Program-made: the position numbers and the translations under genes
Origin: Filobasidium wieringae
Taxonomy: Eukaryota > Basidiomycota > Tremellomycetes > Filobasidiales > Filobasidiaceae
Length of the DNA stretch: 64,000 nucleotides
NCBI GenBank assembly: GCA_001600055.1
Contig: BCIV01000010.1
Coordinates: forward strand, 806,001 to 870,000
Direction: 5' to 3'
In this document: positions 52,077 through 64,000 of the stretch, piece by piece
Layout: every line of letters begins with the position of its first letter
Position numbering within the stretch: the stretch's first letter is position 1
Notes under the pieces: generated by a model
The model's database searches: none
What the model saw: the letters and a program-made list of their open reading frames with translations, nothing else
Told to the model about the DNA's origin: nothing

Positions 52077-53438
52077 TCTGGATACGACCAGATTTCACTC
52101 AGAGTGAAAGACGGAGAGATAGACGATAGGAGATCAGTATAGTGTGAATTGCGACGAAGTCGAGTGATCGAGTGATGAGTGATGTTATTGCTATCTTGAT
52201 GAGATCACAGATGACGAATATGCGTTATGAACCTGGGCTGATGCGATATGATAAGGGCACAGGCTTTAGAGCTTGGGTGTTTCGAAAACGAAACGACCAA
52301 GCCTGATCGTACATGTCGTACAGGATGTTAATTGTCGAGAGCTCAGAAAAAACTATCGACATACAGTCGCAAAACAATTCACTGGTGGCGTCGCTCGAGA
52401 TCTTGGCCAGCTTGATCCGGTGTCGATCACCTCTGCAGATCTCCCAAACAATCCAACACTGACGTTCCCTAGCGCGTGCGCTTCTAGCTGGCGACTCGGC
52501 CTCCACTTTCGACGCAAAGGGGAAACGTTGCCGTGTCATAACGATTCCGTTCGAGTTCTCTGTTTGTTTCAATTGTCAAACACTCAACTTGAAACACAAA
52601 AGCACTTGGTACGCTCGCTGCATTTACTAAACACCGAGCCTTACTACTGTCAGGGAGGTGGTCTAGCGGTGTTCGTGAGTCGATGATAGTACAGCCTGGC
52701 GTACTCGAACAGGCTGACACGAGTTTTTTCTACAACGTGTTTCACCGTCATCCCATCACGTCTAATCACCCCTCACCCGTCCTTCAACTCTATCACCGCC
52801 ATCACCTCGCCTTTTTACTTATGATATACCTACCTCCCTTTATCCTCCCCCCTTTCATCTCATCAAACGCACACCCATATTCTCGCTTACTACTAAAACA
52901 CCCTGCACTTGATTCAATCCCGTTTCATCCCATTCATCTCTGCTCTTTCGAAGCTAGAAGCAAGCTGGATCAAGCGAAAGAAGCCCCTTTGTTTCAGTCG
53001 CGGATAACAGCACTATTACTACTACTTCTTGGTGTTACTTCGACCTCGACAACACTATACGGTCAACGCTTGAAGCTGAAGACTAGATCAATCTAATCAA
53101 GAACAACCTTGTGGTACCACTTCCGACACCCACCACCGACCAACACCCATTCTTGAAGAACACTTGTCGAGATTTTCCCACACCAAACATCCCACATCAA
53201 ACATCAAACTTCCCCCGTCGTACCTCAAACACCAACAGCTCGTTTGATACCGAACATCAAACGTCGAACCTTTCATCGATCTTAGGTGAAACGAATTTTA
53301 TTACACCAAGAAATCAGAAACACAAGCGGGCAGTGAATTCTCAACAAGGTTAGTAGTTTGTTTGGTTGTTCCCCTTGATCAATCGATTAATGATCTCCTG
53401 ATCTTGTCGGGCTTTCTCTGGAACAGCAACGCTCAACA
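52077..53438 (+). promoter_or_regulatory. STE12 upstream region: pheromone-response-like heptamers and a leader intron
   Basis: TGAAACA, the Ste12 binding heptamer known from yeast, occurs at 52590-52596 on the plus strand and as its complement at 52565-52571 and 52739-52745. Downstream is a long ACA/CATCAAAC-rich leader. A likely leader intron runs 53349-53426 (GTTAGT to GGAACAG) and ends 12 nt before the ATG. The 5' part also serves the divergent MATH-BTB gene. Confidence 0.5.
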
Positions 53439-56400
53439 ATGTCCGACTCGATTCCCACCCTCTCCACCCCCAACCCAGCTCTCCCACCTCCGACTCCGAC
53501 ACAGTCTACCATCACTGAACCTTCTTCTACTCCACTACCACCCCAGGTCCAAGAACCAGAACCTGTATCGGATTATCAAGAACTCGATTTGAGACCTGTT
53601 AGAGGAGGAGTACCGGAACTTACTGCCGATGAGCTCGATGAGTTGGGTGGGAAGGATAAAGAGAGTGTGGTCGAGGAGGTTCCCGTACCGGAGGCTGGGG
53701 ACGCAAGTGAGACGGTACATGCACCGGTCCCACTAACAACGTCTAGCGAGAAAACAGAGACTATACCTCCACGTCCGGCATGGTCCACTTTTTTACCTCC
53801 CAAAATCAACACCAGCCCATACCCACCAACCGAATCGACTCTACCTCAACTCCCAACCCTTGTCCAACCCGATCAACAGAACAGCTCAAACTTTTCTCGA
53901 GGGAATGGAACGAAAGAACCTGTTCTTCCGCAATCACACCTCTTGCCTCCTCCTGCCCCGGGCCCATCGAGTTCAATGAGAGGACCTTCGAGTGAGATTG
54001 GATTCTCTGGGGGTAGAGAGGAATCGGTTATACAGCCGATTGGACCTGGGGTGAGTGAGATGGGTAGACCCATGGTGGATCTGGATGGGGCGTTAGGGAC
54101 GGGGACTAGCGGATGGACTGGTCGAGGAAGGTGAGTCTTGGTCGTTTGAACCAACCGGAAGCTATTGGAGCTGAGCTTGAAACCGATCGTGTTTCGATAG
54201 CGCTGTTTCTACCCCGAATACTTCTTTACCTATGCCACCTGATCTTGTACCTCGACAGCTTACAACGAGGGAGGCGCAGTTGGTCGATCATTTGGTTAGG
54301 CTACAGTTGGTCAGTGCGATTTCCTCGTCCGGAAGAATTAGATACTGATGCTGAATGACGGGCGGGATCAGTTTCTGGCTACGGCTCCTTCTGCTTGGCA
54401 ACAACATGGGACTGTTCCCACCGGAAGTGTAAGCCACTTGACTCCTTTTTCATCACGCCTGGATCATGTAGTCTAACTGGTTCAGCTGTACAGGACGTCC
54501 TATCCCAACAAAACCCATGGCATAACTTTCATAACAATCCGACCGCCGAACCGGTCTGTTTCGTCTCTTCCCCCCACCCCGCACTCAATAGGTTCTTGTT
54601 ACCTAATGGGGAACACGTCAGTTGTGCTTATTGGAACGGATTGTATATGGTCACTGGGACGGATATTGGTAAGCGATCATCTATCGTAACGTACAAAAGG
54701 TCGACGGCTGATTCGTGCGGAACTCGATATAGTTCGAGCATTGGCTTTCCGATTCGAAGCTTTCGGACGACCGGTCAAGACTAGGATGGTCAAGAAGTTC
54801 GAGGAAGGGATCTTCTCTGATTTGAGAAATTTGAAACCGGGCGAGGATTCTAGTTTGGAGAAACCAAAGGTTCGCTGGACGCACAATATTAGTCGACTGT
54901 TGTTTGAAACTGATGGACTCGATTTTGTGGGCACAGAGCGAGTTCTTGGACTTGTTGTTCAAGTACGGATGTATCAGAACTCAAAAGAAGCAAAAAGTCT
55001 TTTACTGGTAAGTCGTCGGGTGTCGGTGCTCATGCTGTCATATCGTAATGAAACCCGATATCGTTTCAGGTTCTCGGTGCCGCACGACCGTCTTTTCCTC
55101 GATGCCCTGGAACGTGATTTGAAGCGAGAGAAAGAAGGTACAGAGCCAACTACAGAGATCATCGGAGAGCCCGCTAGAAGCTTTAGGTTGGTTGACTTTC
55201 AGGCCATGGGGTATCGATGATCGCTGACCTCTGTGATACTCTATCATAGATGGGATCCTACGAAAAGCTTGTTTGAGCAGTTTGCAGCTTCTGACCTCTC
55301 TGCTATCAATTCGTTGGGCGAGACAGTAAGCGTAACTGGACTGCCGTGTCACAGCATCCTCCTGACAGTCCTCATCTTGTTTACAGCTGGAGCCTGCTCG
55401 TCCAGAGGACGGTGCCCCCGCTGCAGAGTTTCCTGGTCAGGAAGACATCGACAGAGACCCACTACCGCAATTACCTATGCCGACCGGTGTAGACCAACGA
55501 AATCGACCATTCTCAGTGACCTTGTTCGAAGGTAGTCCGCAGTACAAGCAACGCAAGAAGAAGGATGGGAAAGGAAGACTCTTGAAGAAGTCCAATCTGG
55601 GTGACGCTCAGTCTGATCTTGACGATGAAGAGGAGGGACCTGACAGACTAGGCTCAGAAATGTCGGACGTCAAGCCAAACATCCAGCACGATAGCCTGGA
55701 GCGGGACAGTATGTCTAGAGCACCGTCTGCCAGCGTTTCCATGCCACCTCCCATTGCAGGCGCATCGACCTGGACCGTTGGCACGAGCGACAAGGCTGCA
55801 GGTCGGCAAACACCACAGCCAATGTCTCGTCAGGTATCGGTTGCAGCTAGCGTAGAATCTGAAGGAGCTCGGGGGCAGAGTACTGCTCCTACTGGAGTCA
55901 AAATGTTTCGTTGTCCACTCGAGACTTGTCAGAGATATTTCAAGAGACTCGAACACCTGAAGAGGCACGTTAGGACCCATACCCAGGAACGTCCTTATGT
56001 CTGTCAACGATGTGGCAAGCGATTCAGCAGGAGTGATAATCTGACTCAACACATGCGAACCCATGAACGGCAGGACCGAGGGGAGCGTGCAAGTACCCAA
56101 ATGACAGAAGATGACGAATTCGCCAGAATGCTTGAGGCCCAAGTCGACGCAATGGCAGCCGAGATGGGATATGAAGGCTCTGTATACGGCGATTCTGGTG
56201 GATCGTCGTATTATGGGAGTCCCGCGATGCTTCCAATGGTACCTATGGCTCGAGTAGGAAGCGTTCCAATTCTAGGGACGGCTGCAGGGTACATGTCACC
56301 TCCCCCACCTCCCATGGTGCGCCATCAGTCATTCAGCGCCGACGGTACGAGCTTTGCCCGCATGTCCGGTCCTGGGCCCGACCGTAATGGTTACACGTAT

Positions 56401-57129
56401 CGAAGACAAACCTCTATTCCCGCTTACTCCAACAGTCGACTGAGATACATGTCACCGAACCCAGGAGCCGTTCCAAGGGCTCAGACGAGATCCCCGGCCT
56501 ACCGTCCATTTGCCCCTACTCAACGAGCTGCGTCTGTCAGTGCCATTCCCCATCACCAGGGATTCGAGCACAACTATCCCAGCCCATATCAGCAACAGAG
56601 CGCTTTACCTCCTTTGACCAATGGCGGATATGGATCCTCAGCTCACCCAAATAACTTCGCACACGGCGCTCCATACAGTCAACACAACGATCCATACAAC
56701 GGTATGCCTCCTCCAGGTTCGCTGACGCTACGGCCGCCTGGAAACGCCTATAACTTAGGGCCAATGAGTGCTGAAGGTGTCAACCCCAGCGAGATGCAGC
56801 TTTCCGGACAAGCTTCTAACGACATGAGTATGGGAGGCAGTATGCTTCCGAGTGCAGTCAGTGGAGGAGAGTCTCAATACTCTTATGGAAGAGTAGGGTA
56901 CGAGCCTTCCCACTTGATTCCGAGCATGAATACCGCTGCTCCACCTCAATCATCCGTTTCTGCGGAAGGAATTCCTCTGGAGTCTCCCGCTACAATGGCC
57001 TTCAATGGTATGATGGTTTCCGCGAGCTATACGCCGGGTACGGCTATTGGGTGGCCAAATCCCGAGAACCCTACCCCTATCACCTCGAATTCGGGATCTA
57101 GATTTACCGATCCGATGATAGAGAATTGA
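53439..57129 (+). CDS. STE12: Ste12 transcription factor (STE homeodomain plus two C2H2 fingers)
   Basis: Regulator of mating, filamentation and virulence-type programmes downstream of the pheromone MAP kinase. Exons 53439-54130, 54201-54309, 54372-54426, 54486-54668, 54733-54869, 54937-55007, 55070-55186, 55250-55325 and 55387-57129 sum to 3183 nt, 1060 residues. The N-terminal 230 residues are Pro/Ser/Glu-rich. The STE domain (about 285-455) holds [72 protein letters not shown] and [14 protein letters not shown]. Two C2H2 fingers near 652-705 ([36 protein letters not shown]) follow, as in SteA and cryptococcal Ste12 but not yeast Ste12. The C-terminus is a long Pro/Gly/Tyr/Met-rich, activation-type region. 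The donor after GTVPTG is GTGTAA, chosen to keep the frame. Confidence 0.95.
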
Positions 57130-58561
57130 TTAGGGGAAGTTTTAAAGGACGGAAGCCGATAGCACTCCAACAAGTGTATCAGCTTGGGGAACGAGATCGG
57201 CTCGAGACGCACATGCGCATCAGAAACACACGCTTTTGCAATGAGTCCGTAGTATCAACCGCAATTACTCTTTGTTTTGTCTTCGCTGTAAACTTGCATC
57301 CATTCCATCGACCACATTCACGTCGAATCTGTTGTGCCACATGAAAACGCTCTCCCACGAATGAATACCGATGATCCGGCTCGTCTCAAAAATTGTATCA
57401 CAGAAACAGCGTGCGAGATATTGGGGTTTGCAAGTTTATGGCCAACAACATTAATTGAGGATGAGCCGGTTGTGGACTAGACAGCCGGAGTTGCAAACCT
57501 TACAGTAACATCCGGTTCCGGAAGAAGGTTTGATTGGAAACACAAGTCCTGTAGTCAAGCAGTGGGTCCTGCATCAGGGCGATGATTTTCCGCATGGCGC
57601 GCAATGCCGTCTCCTATCGTTTCAGATACTTTAGGTATGTGTTTCAGGAACACCTATTACAACCGAAGCATCAGGTGATCGAGCATTCGATGATCGACTC
57701 CAAACACAAAAGGGGTCATTCCAGCGGACTGAAGAAGCATCTCTGCAGATCCGCCTAACGTCTCATGTACCACAATGAGGTCTTATAGATGTTTTGTATC
57801 CTCAGTAAAAAATTGGGCAAAAACCTCCTTTTAACTCGATGATCGCCGGTTCTCGATCAACCACAACCCAGTATCTGCAGGCGCGGAAAGGCTTCTTAAG
57901 GGCGATCCTGATTATCCTCCTGATTGGCGGAGTAAAGAAGAGGGTAGCGGGCACGGAAGGAACTCTTGTCTTTGGCAAGCCAGGATTCACATCGCTATGA
58001 GCAATATTGTTAAATAGCCAGCAGCAAGCAACGTAGCCACGAAGCGACAGATATCGATGTTAGAAGCCTTCTGGGCCACCTCCACTTGGTTCATGGTATG
58101 GGACGCTCCAATCCACGTTATTTGCTCATGAATAGGTACAATGAGGGTCGTGTAGATTTGCTTCCTCTTCGTTCGACAATCCCTTCATTCCAGAATCATC
58201 CTTCATCTACCAAAGTTTGGCCTATCAAATCGTTAGGTTATCATGTCGTGTTGCGCGCAATCAAAAGGCAACATTTCTATACTGTCAATAAAGACGTACG
58301 AATAGAATGCGCGGCAATAATGTTCTGAGCGGACTATATAGAGGAGAGAAAAGTAAGTCACCAGCATCTGTTCCGCAAGAGAGCTTCGGCAAGAAGATCT
58401 CCAAAGCTGTTCTACTATGTGCGGGTATAGTGGGTCATCAGCACTATACCGTGCTCAATGGAGTCCAATACACTGTATCATGCTAAGGTGAAATTGATAT
58501 GCGATTACAACGTAGCGGCCGATATACAGATTTAGATTTACAACTCAAGCAGACCGGAAAG
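57130..58561. other. Convergent 1.4 kb intergenic region, no gene seen
   Basis: Between the stops of STE12 and the adenylation-reductase gene. Short frames only; no splice structure or RNA gene was recognised. Confidence 0.4.
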
Positions 58562-61500
58562 CTAAGCCAAGAACCCTGTTTTTCTCCAAGCAGCGATGAA
58601 CTTGCCCACTACCTCTTCATCCACGTTCGGAGCGCTGGCGATCGTAGGGGAAGCTTTGGAAGTTTCCTCGGTGGTATAGCTCGCGCGTTTCGACACGGAC
58701 TCATTTTCATACTGCAATAGGGGAGTTTGAATCAGTAGATGATGCATGAATTCGAGATTCAGCTGGACTCACTTTACTGGCGAAGAAATCGAGTAACTTG
58801 TAAGTGGGGTTTTTGGACACATCCGGGTCGGATTTCCTTAGCCGCGCGACCCATTCCTTTTTCGAGCAGACGTCGAATTCGATGCCGGCCTTGTGTAGGG
58901 CGGCATAGACCGTCTGCCAACTCGTCTCCTTGGAAGAGTTGAGTACGTGCCATAGTGGTCGGTGAGTCGAAGATTGTACGATCTCGACGATCGCTTTGGC
59001 GGCCAGATCCACGGGCAGCCAGGATAAAGTCTAACCATGAAGGCGAGCTTAGCTTAGCATGCTCATCCATCCAGTAGCTAACGACCACTCACCTCGTCAA
59101 GCTCTGGCATCGCTCCGATAGCCTGGGCACCCTTGATCTGTAACGAGATTGCCTCCGTCTCGTTCCATACCCCGTGAACCGTGTCTCCCACCATCTGACC
59201 GATACGTAGGGTTTCCGCTCGGATCCCGCGTTTGGTAGCGGCGGCAGCGATGATGTTCTCAGTCACCCATTTAGATCGAGCGTATCCCATTCCCTGGGCA
59301 TCGGCGGGGTTATCAGACACGGTCTCGGTGTTGACGGGTCCGGTGTGGGCCGCGACTGCCGATACGCTGTGAAGGAATTCCACTTAGAAAGAAAAAGAGC
59401 TTGTATACATGTCCGAGACTCACGAAGAGGAGAAGAAGAAGTCCCCGGGTCTACCCGAACCAGACGTGATGGCCAAGTTGATCAAATTGGAAGCGGCTGC
59501 TATGTTACCCTTTTCGAACGACTCGACGTTGAGAGTGAAGTTTACACTCCAGGCGTTGGCGATGACGGTCGTCACCTCGCTTCTGATCTTGTCGTATCGT
59601 TCAGCACCCAAGCCACTATACCCAAGCGGTATACTATTTCAGTCGCGACTTCAACCAGCGGAGTCGTGGTCACTTACAGATCAGGCAAGCTCAAATCAGA
59701 AGCATAAGCTTCGACCGACCCGTCGGGGCGAGAATCAACTCCGCTCAACTCGCGCTGCTTCAAGCTATCCTCGACCCTCTGCATCGCGTCCTTGTCATCT
59801 TTCGCTCGGACCAGACAGATCACTTTGGTAACGTCTTTCCCAGATAGTAACTGATCTAGGAGGTGGGCTCCAAGGGATCCGGTTGCTCCTGTCAACACCT
59901 GTCGAGCAAAGGTATATCAGTATCTGCGCAGCGGAAAAGCATGACAAGGATACCCACGACCGTCAACGAAGTAGGAGCCGTTTTGGTAGCTTGAGGTATT
60001 TCCGCAAAGTTCGAATACTTGGCCACTAGGTTCTTCATCGCTTGCATCTGCTTGATATCCGAGTTTCCTTTCTGCTCGTCGATCTTGCCCGACATGATCG
60101 CCTCGAGGAACTCGGATAACCTGACAAAGATCGAACCGAGTCAGAAAGTTCCTCTCAGTCTCCCTCGTGTAGGGGGGGGGGGGGCGGCAGGACTCACTGT
60201 CTGACGGAAGGGTTCTCGAAGACGACGTTTCCAGGAAGGATGACCCCCTTCAAATCCAACTCGCGCTGCAAAGTGGTCCTCACCCGTGCGGCCTGTAATG
60301 AATTCACCCTATCGCCCGTTCACAACCTATCAGCGATCCTTCCCTATGAACCGCCTTTAGATCCATCCGAGGACTGACCCATAATCGAACAAGTCCTGAT
60401 CATCCGTTAGAGATCCGGAAGAATCTGTGATCCCCGTGATCAACTCGGCCACATAACGCTTCAATTCTTCCCCGTAGATCTTCTTCTTGTGGATCTCTTG
60501 ACCCGGTAGTCCAGCCTCTCCGCGTTCATACTTGATATACCTCTGCATGACGACGAACCAAGACCTAATCAGTTCCGAGCACAAACCCCACAGGAACTCG
60601 AGAGATCTGACGCGGACGGACCTCTTCGATGACCCCCTCGAACAGTTTATAACACTTTGGTCTTATGATCGAAGCCTTATCCGCCCTCGGGATGGTCGTC
60701 CCGGGAGGAAGAAAGATCAACATCTCGGGCATCAACTGCGAATGACTCGGCGCTTCTCCATTGGCCTTTTCGATGACGGGTTTGATCTTTTCCCACATCT
60801 CCCGCTCAGAGAGTTCAGAGCCGAGGTCGGTAGAGAGGATGAGAGCGCCGATGTGTGATCGACCTGAACCGAATATGATCGCTTCGGCTATATAGGGTGA
60901 TTCTCCCTTGAGCGTCAATTCGATCGGGACCGGGTTGGTCTTCTCCCCGCTGACCATCACCAGGGTATCATCCAGCCTTCCTACGAACTTGTAAGCGCCT
61001 TCCCGGGAAGGATGGGGTAGGAAAATGTCCGAGGTGGCGTAACTACCATCATCCGTGTTACTCCGGACTTTTCCTTTCCAACCGTCAAGGACGACGATCT
61101 CGAACGAATTATCCCCCTGAGGGAGGAACTTTAAGAACCGGGAGACCCCGGAGGTGACGTTCGGACCGGTGAATCGGATATAATTCCAGTCCTTGTCCGT
61201 ATCGAAATCTCTGAACGAGGTTCCCAGCTGTCCCCTATGCTCATAGCGAAAAGAAAAACGGATCAAAACTCCGTATCCCACCGCAAACCCCTGCGCTGCG
61301 AGCGAAAAACTCACGCCTCCGTCAACCCGTAATGCTCCACCAACCTCACTCCCTCCCTGACCAACCTATCCCCCAATTCATCCGGACAAGCGGCCCCCCC
61401 ATAAGTGACCAACCTGAACCCCTTCAAAAGCCTCACCCCCTCTTCGCTCTCGGCCAAAAGTTTCAGGACGTAAGGGACGACGTAAAACCCTTGGACCTCC

Positions 61501-62453
61501 GGAGCGGCCTTTAGTGCGGATAAGATGTTGGCGGTAGTGAGAGGGATGGAGGAGGGGAATAGAGCGAGGGGTTTGGAGGAATGGATGGCTCGGTAGAAAC
61601 AGGCGTGACCGTGGTTATGGAAGAGGGGGAGGGTGGTTAGTGCTGAAAGGTTGAATCCTGTTCCGGAGACGTTGAAAGCGGAGGCTTTGTGGGAGAGGAT
61701 GATTGGCTATTACGTACGTATTGACAATAGAAGGTCAGTTAAGGGTTGGTAGTGAGAGAGAGAAGAAGACGAGACGGACCTTTGGGAACCCGGTAGATCC
61801 ACTGGAATGGACAATGAAGACTGGCAATGGACCTTCTTCTTCAGGGGTCAAAGCTCTAGGCCAAGGTTCCACATCGTCTTGATTATCCCAAACCCCCTTT
61901 TCAGCCTGATGGATGATCCGAACGACTTGACCCGTTTCCGATTCCAAGTCCGAGACGGCGGTTTGAGCGGCGGAGAGGTAGTCGGGGTGGACTATTATTG
62001 ATGATGCCTGAGTGGATTTGAGGAGATGGGTTATCGCTGGGATCGAGTTGTTTATCGAACAGAAGAGGAGAGCGTGGCCTGTGATGCAATATGGTCAGGT
62101 TTATTCGATAGACATGCGTTGAAGAGACGTCGAGCGGACGTACCCATCTTGGCCAAAGCCAACTCGTGAATCGCATAATCCACCGCACTGGGAGCCAATA
62201 TGGTCGTGTTCAAACGAGTCACCGTATCTCCCTTCTTCCTACACTCCAGCCCCTGTCGTTGAGAGTAATACCAAGCCAACCTATCCGCCCCATCGTTTAT
62301 CTGTTTATAAGTGTAGGACGTATAGTTGAATGACTTGTCGGGGACGCTGACGACTTGGTTATCTGGAATCTCTCTTGCGCGCGTTTCGATGAGCTCGGTC
62401 ATCGAGTGGAAGTGGAACTGCATTTTGTCTGCGAGTGGGGTTGCGATTGGCAT
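58562..62453 (-). CDS. NRPS-like adenylation - carrier - thioester reductase enzyme
   Basis: Roughly 1,050 residues in a dozen exons, ATG at 62453, stop at 58562. The adenylation domain activates a carboxylic acid with ATP: core motif FIVHSSGSTGFPKP, then VEHYGLTE, GSYATSDIFLPHP and YKFVGRLDDTLVMVSGEKTN. The carrier domain has DDQDLFDYG joined to VNSLQAARVR, giving the phosphopantetheine serine. The reductase domain is a Rossmann fold with LTGATGSLGAHLLDQLL, ends of the active site in GYARSKWVTENI (Tyr and Lys), and ETLRIGQMVGD. No condensation domain is present, so this is the single-module A-T-R type that turns an acid into an aldehyde. It is not Lys2: the usual lysine-pathway N-terminal part and length are absent. 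Substrate unknown. A run of 13 G (60172-60184) lies in one intron. Confidence 0.85.
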
Positions 62454-62734
62454 ATTGTCGTCGTCGTTGCGGTGGTTGTGGTTGTTGTGGCTTCAAGGTG
62501 CTGGTCAACTGGTTCGAGACGATGTCGAGGTCACGGTCGAGGATATATAACCCTCCGAAGTGTCGATGTGGGTTCGATCCACATGACTGTCGTCCGGCTG
62601 ATTACCGGAGTCACCGGACCGGATGAAGCTTGGCGCAGAGTGATCAGACTATATAACACGACACGCTCATCACGGATTGACACGTTCACTCTCAGCCACA
62701 ACCACCAACACATACAATACAGCCACCACACACC
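62454..62734. promoter_or_regulatory. Bidirectional promoter of the reductase pair
   Basis: 281 bp between divergent ATGs. TATATAA at 62650-62656 lies about 85 bp before the aldo-keto reductase ATG, and TATATA at 62544-62549 lies about 91 bp before the A-T-R ATG on the other strand. Between them, TCCGG and CCGGA form an inverted pair 7 bp apart (62593-62609), followed by CCGGACCGG near 62613-62621, which could be sites for a Zn2Cys6 regulator. Confidence 0.5.
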
Positions 62735-64000
62735 ATGTCAATCGAATCCTCCTTCAAACTCAACAACGGTACCACAATCCCTGCAGTCGGGCTCGGTAAG
62801 TCGCTCACTTCTTCTCCCCGTGTCCCACCCAGGAACTCATCATCCACTCTCTTTTCAGGTACGTGGCAAGCTAAACCAGGCGAAGTCAAGGAGGCCGTAA
62901 AGAACGCCATCAAGTCCGGTTACAGGCACATCGATTGTGCTCTCATCTGTACGTTCACCTCGCCGAACAACGGGGGTGAGGATCTTCGCTGATGATTTAC
63001 CTTGGTGTGGAGCAGATCAGAACGAGGATGAAGTCGGACAAGGGATCAAGGAATCGGGTGTCCCTCGTTCGGAACTGTTCATCACTTCCAAACTGTACGT
63101 ACTTGGTCTCTTACTCGCAACTCGCTCGAGGTATTCAGACCTTGCGTTTCAATCGAACCTCAGATGGAACACTTACCACGATCGAGCAGCCGAGTGTCTT
63201 GAGCAGACTCTCGCTTCCCTCGGAACAGATTACCTCGATTTGTACTTGATCCACTGGCCCGTGTAGGTTTCTCCATCTCGTTTCATTCATGCATGAACCT
63301 AGTCCTTACGTTTCGTCCCCTACAGTCGATTGGTAGCCAACTCCACCTCTCCTCTCCTCCCTACCAACCCGGACGGAACACGTTCGGTAGATCGTCAATG
63401 GGACCAATCCAAAACCTGGGCCCAGATGGAGTCCCTCTACGAATCCGGCAAAGTCAAGGCGATCGGGGTTTCCAACTGGTCCATCCCTTACCTCGAGCAT
63501 CTCAGTAAAACTTGGAAAGTCGTCCCCGCGATCAACCAGGTGGAGCTCCACCCTTACAACCCTCAGCACGACTTGAAAGCGTTTTGCGATGAGAAGGGGA
63601 TCCTTTTGGAAGCTTATTGTCCGCTCGGATCTACCGGGGCGCCTTTGCTCAAGGACGAGGGGATCAAGAAGATTGCGGAGAAGAATGGGGTTAGCGTCGC
63701 TACGGTTTGTATCAGTTATCAGGTCAACCGAGGGATCGTCGTCTTGCCCAAATCCGTCACTCCTGAACGTGAGTACCTGCCTCTGTCTTCCCTCCCCCTC
63801 CCCCCGTCCCGCTTACCCATCCCACTAACTCCACAGGAATCGCCGATAACCTCAAAACGATCAAGCTCTCTTCAGAGGACATGGACACGCTCAACTCGAT
63901 GGCGGAAAAGGAGGGCAAACAGAAGAGGGTCAACACCCCGCTCTTTGGATGGAGTCTCGGGTTCCACGATTGGTATGGCGTCGGGAATAAGGATGCGCCT
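62735..64000 (+). CDS. Aldo-keto reductase (3' end cut by window)
   Basis: NADPH-dependent reductase of aldehydes and ketones, cytosolic. Exons 62735-62795, 62859-62948, 63016-63094, 63164-63262, 63326-63768 and 63837-64000 join in frame. Visible motifs: [38 protein letters not shown] (catalytic Asp and Tyr), [17 protein letters not shown] (Lys), [12 protein letters not shown] (His), [25 protein letters not shown] and [19 protein letters not shown]. All four catalytic residues are present. About 311 residues are visible with no stop, near the usual family length, so little is missing. It is transcribed divergently from the A-T-R enzyme with a shared 281 bp promoter, which suggests that it may reduce the aldehyde released there. 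Intron ends are canonical. Confidence 0.9.

Noticed and set aside
52651..52719. tRNA-like stretch (GGTCTAGCGG box and a GTCAG...CTGAC outer pair)
   Set aside because: The TΨC loop is 11 nt, there is no GTTCRA-type B box and the other arms do not pair; it does not fold as a tRNA by eye.
60172..60184. Run of 13 G
   Set aside because: It lies in an intron of the A-T-R gene, where it is a poly-C pyrimidine tract on the coding strand; likely a simple homopolymer.

Overview
This window looks like nuclear DNA from a basidiomycete yeast, most likely a Tremellales-type genome (Cryptococcus/Kwoniella relatives). That placement is an inference. What the sequence shows is a dense set of protein genes broken by many 50-75 bp GT..AG introns, 5' leaders rich in pyrimidines or ACA, and a STE12 protein that carries both the STE homeodomain and two C2H2 fingers. 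Nothing bacterial, viral or organellar was seen, and no rRNA, tRNA or CRISPR array was found. Gene models were spliced by eye. Those with full exon lists keep one reading frame across every junction, and their summed lengths divide by three.

Layout. 1-1065 (+): 3' end of the UDP-glucose pyrophosphorylase gene UGP1. 1338-3224 (+): CAAX protease STE24. 3908-7458 (-): a Gyp5-type TBC Rab-GAP whose frame runs without a stop into a deaminase domain. 7838-8938 (+): multipass membrane protein. 9705-10163 (-): small coiled-coil protein, copy 1 of a local family. 11828-15032 (-): DEAH-box RNA helicase. 15341-16230 (+): SNARE YKT6. 17333-17600 (-): mosaic copy 2 of the small family. 18185-19060 (+): secreted CHRD protein. 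19190-20921 (-): membrane protein. 21684-21981 (+): copy 3. 23650-26216 (+): GRAM-VASt sterol-transfer protein. 26728-27275 (+): small unknown protein. 27417-29876 and 30263-33030 (-): tandem MFS transporters. 35429-36766 (-): membrane protein. 38161-39047 (+): SUR7/PalI-type tetraspan. 39381-44407 (-): KDM3-like JmjC protein. 44917-45404 (+): small acidic protein. 45768-49150 (-): C2H2/fungal_trans regulator. 49472-52076 (-): MATH-BTB protein. 53439-57129 (+): STE12. 58562-62453 (-) and 62735-64000+ (+): a divergent pair, an adenylation-carrier-reductase enzyme and an aldo-keto reductase cut by the window end.

Most genes are housekeeping or signalling genes with no shared pathway. Two groups may work together. 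The divergent pair at the right end could turn a carboxylic acid into an aldehyde and then an alcohol. STE24, YKT6 and STE12 are all CAAX- or mating-related, but no pheromone or receptor gene was recognised, so this is not claimed as a mating-type locus.

The most unusual signals are: the unbroken frame joining Rab-GAP and deaminase; the small gene family whose copy 2 is a mosaic of copies 1 and 3, with a 138/139-identical inverted repeat; microexons of 6, 11 and 16 nt and a GC-AG intron; a cluster of pheromone-response-like heptamers upstream of STE12; and the divergent reductase pair.
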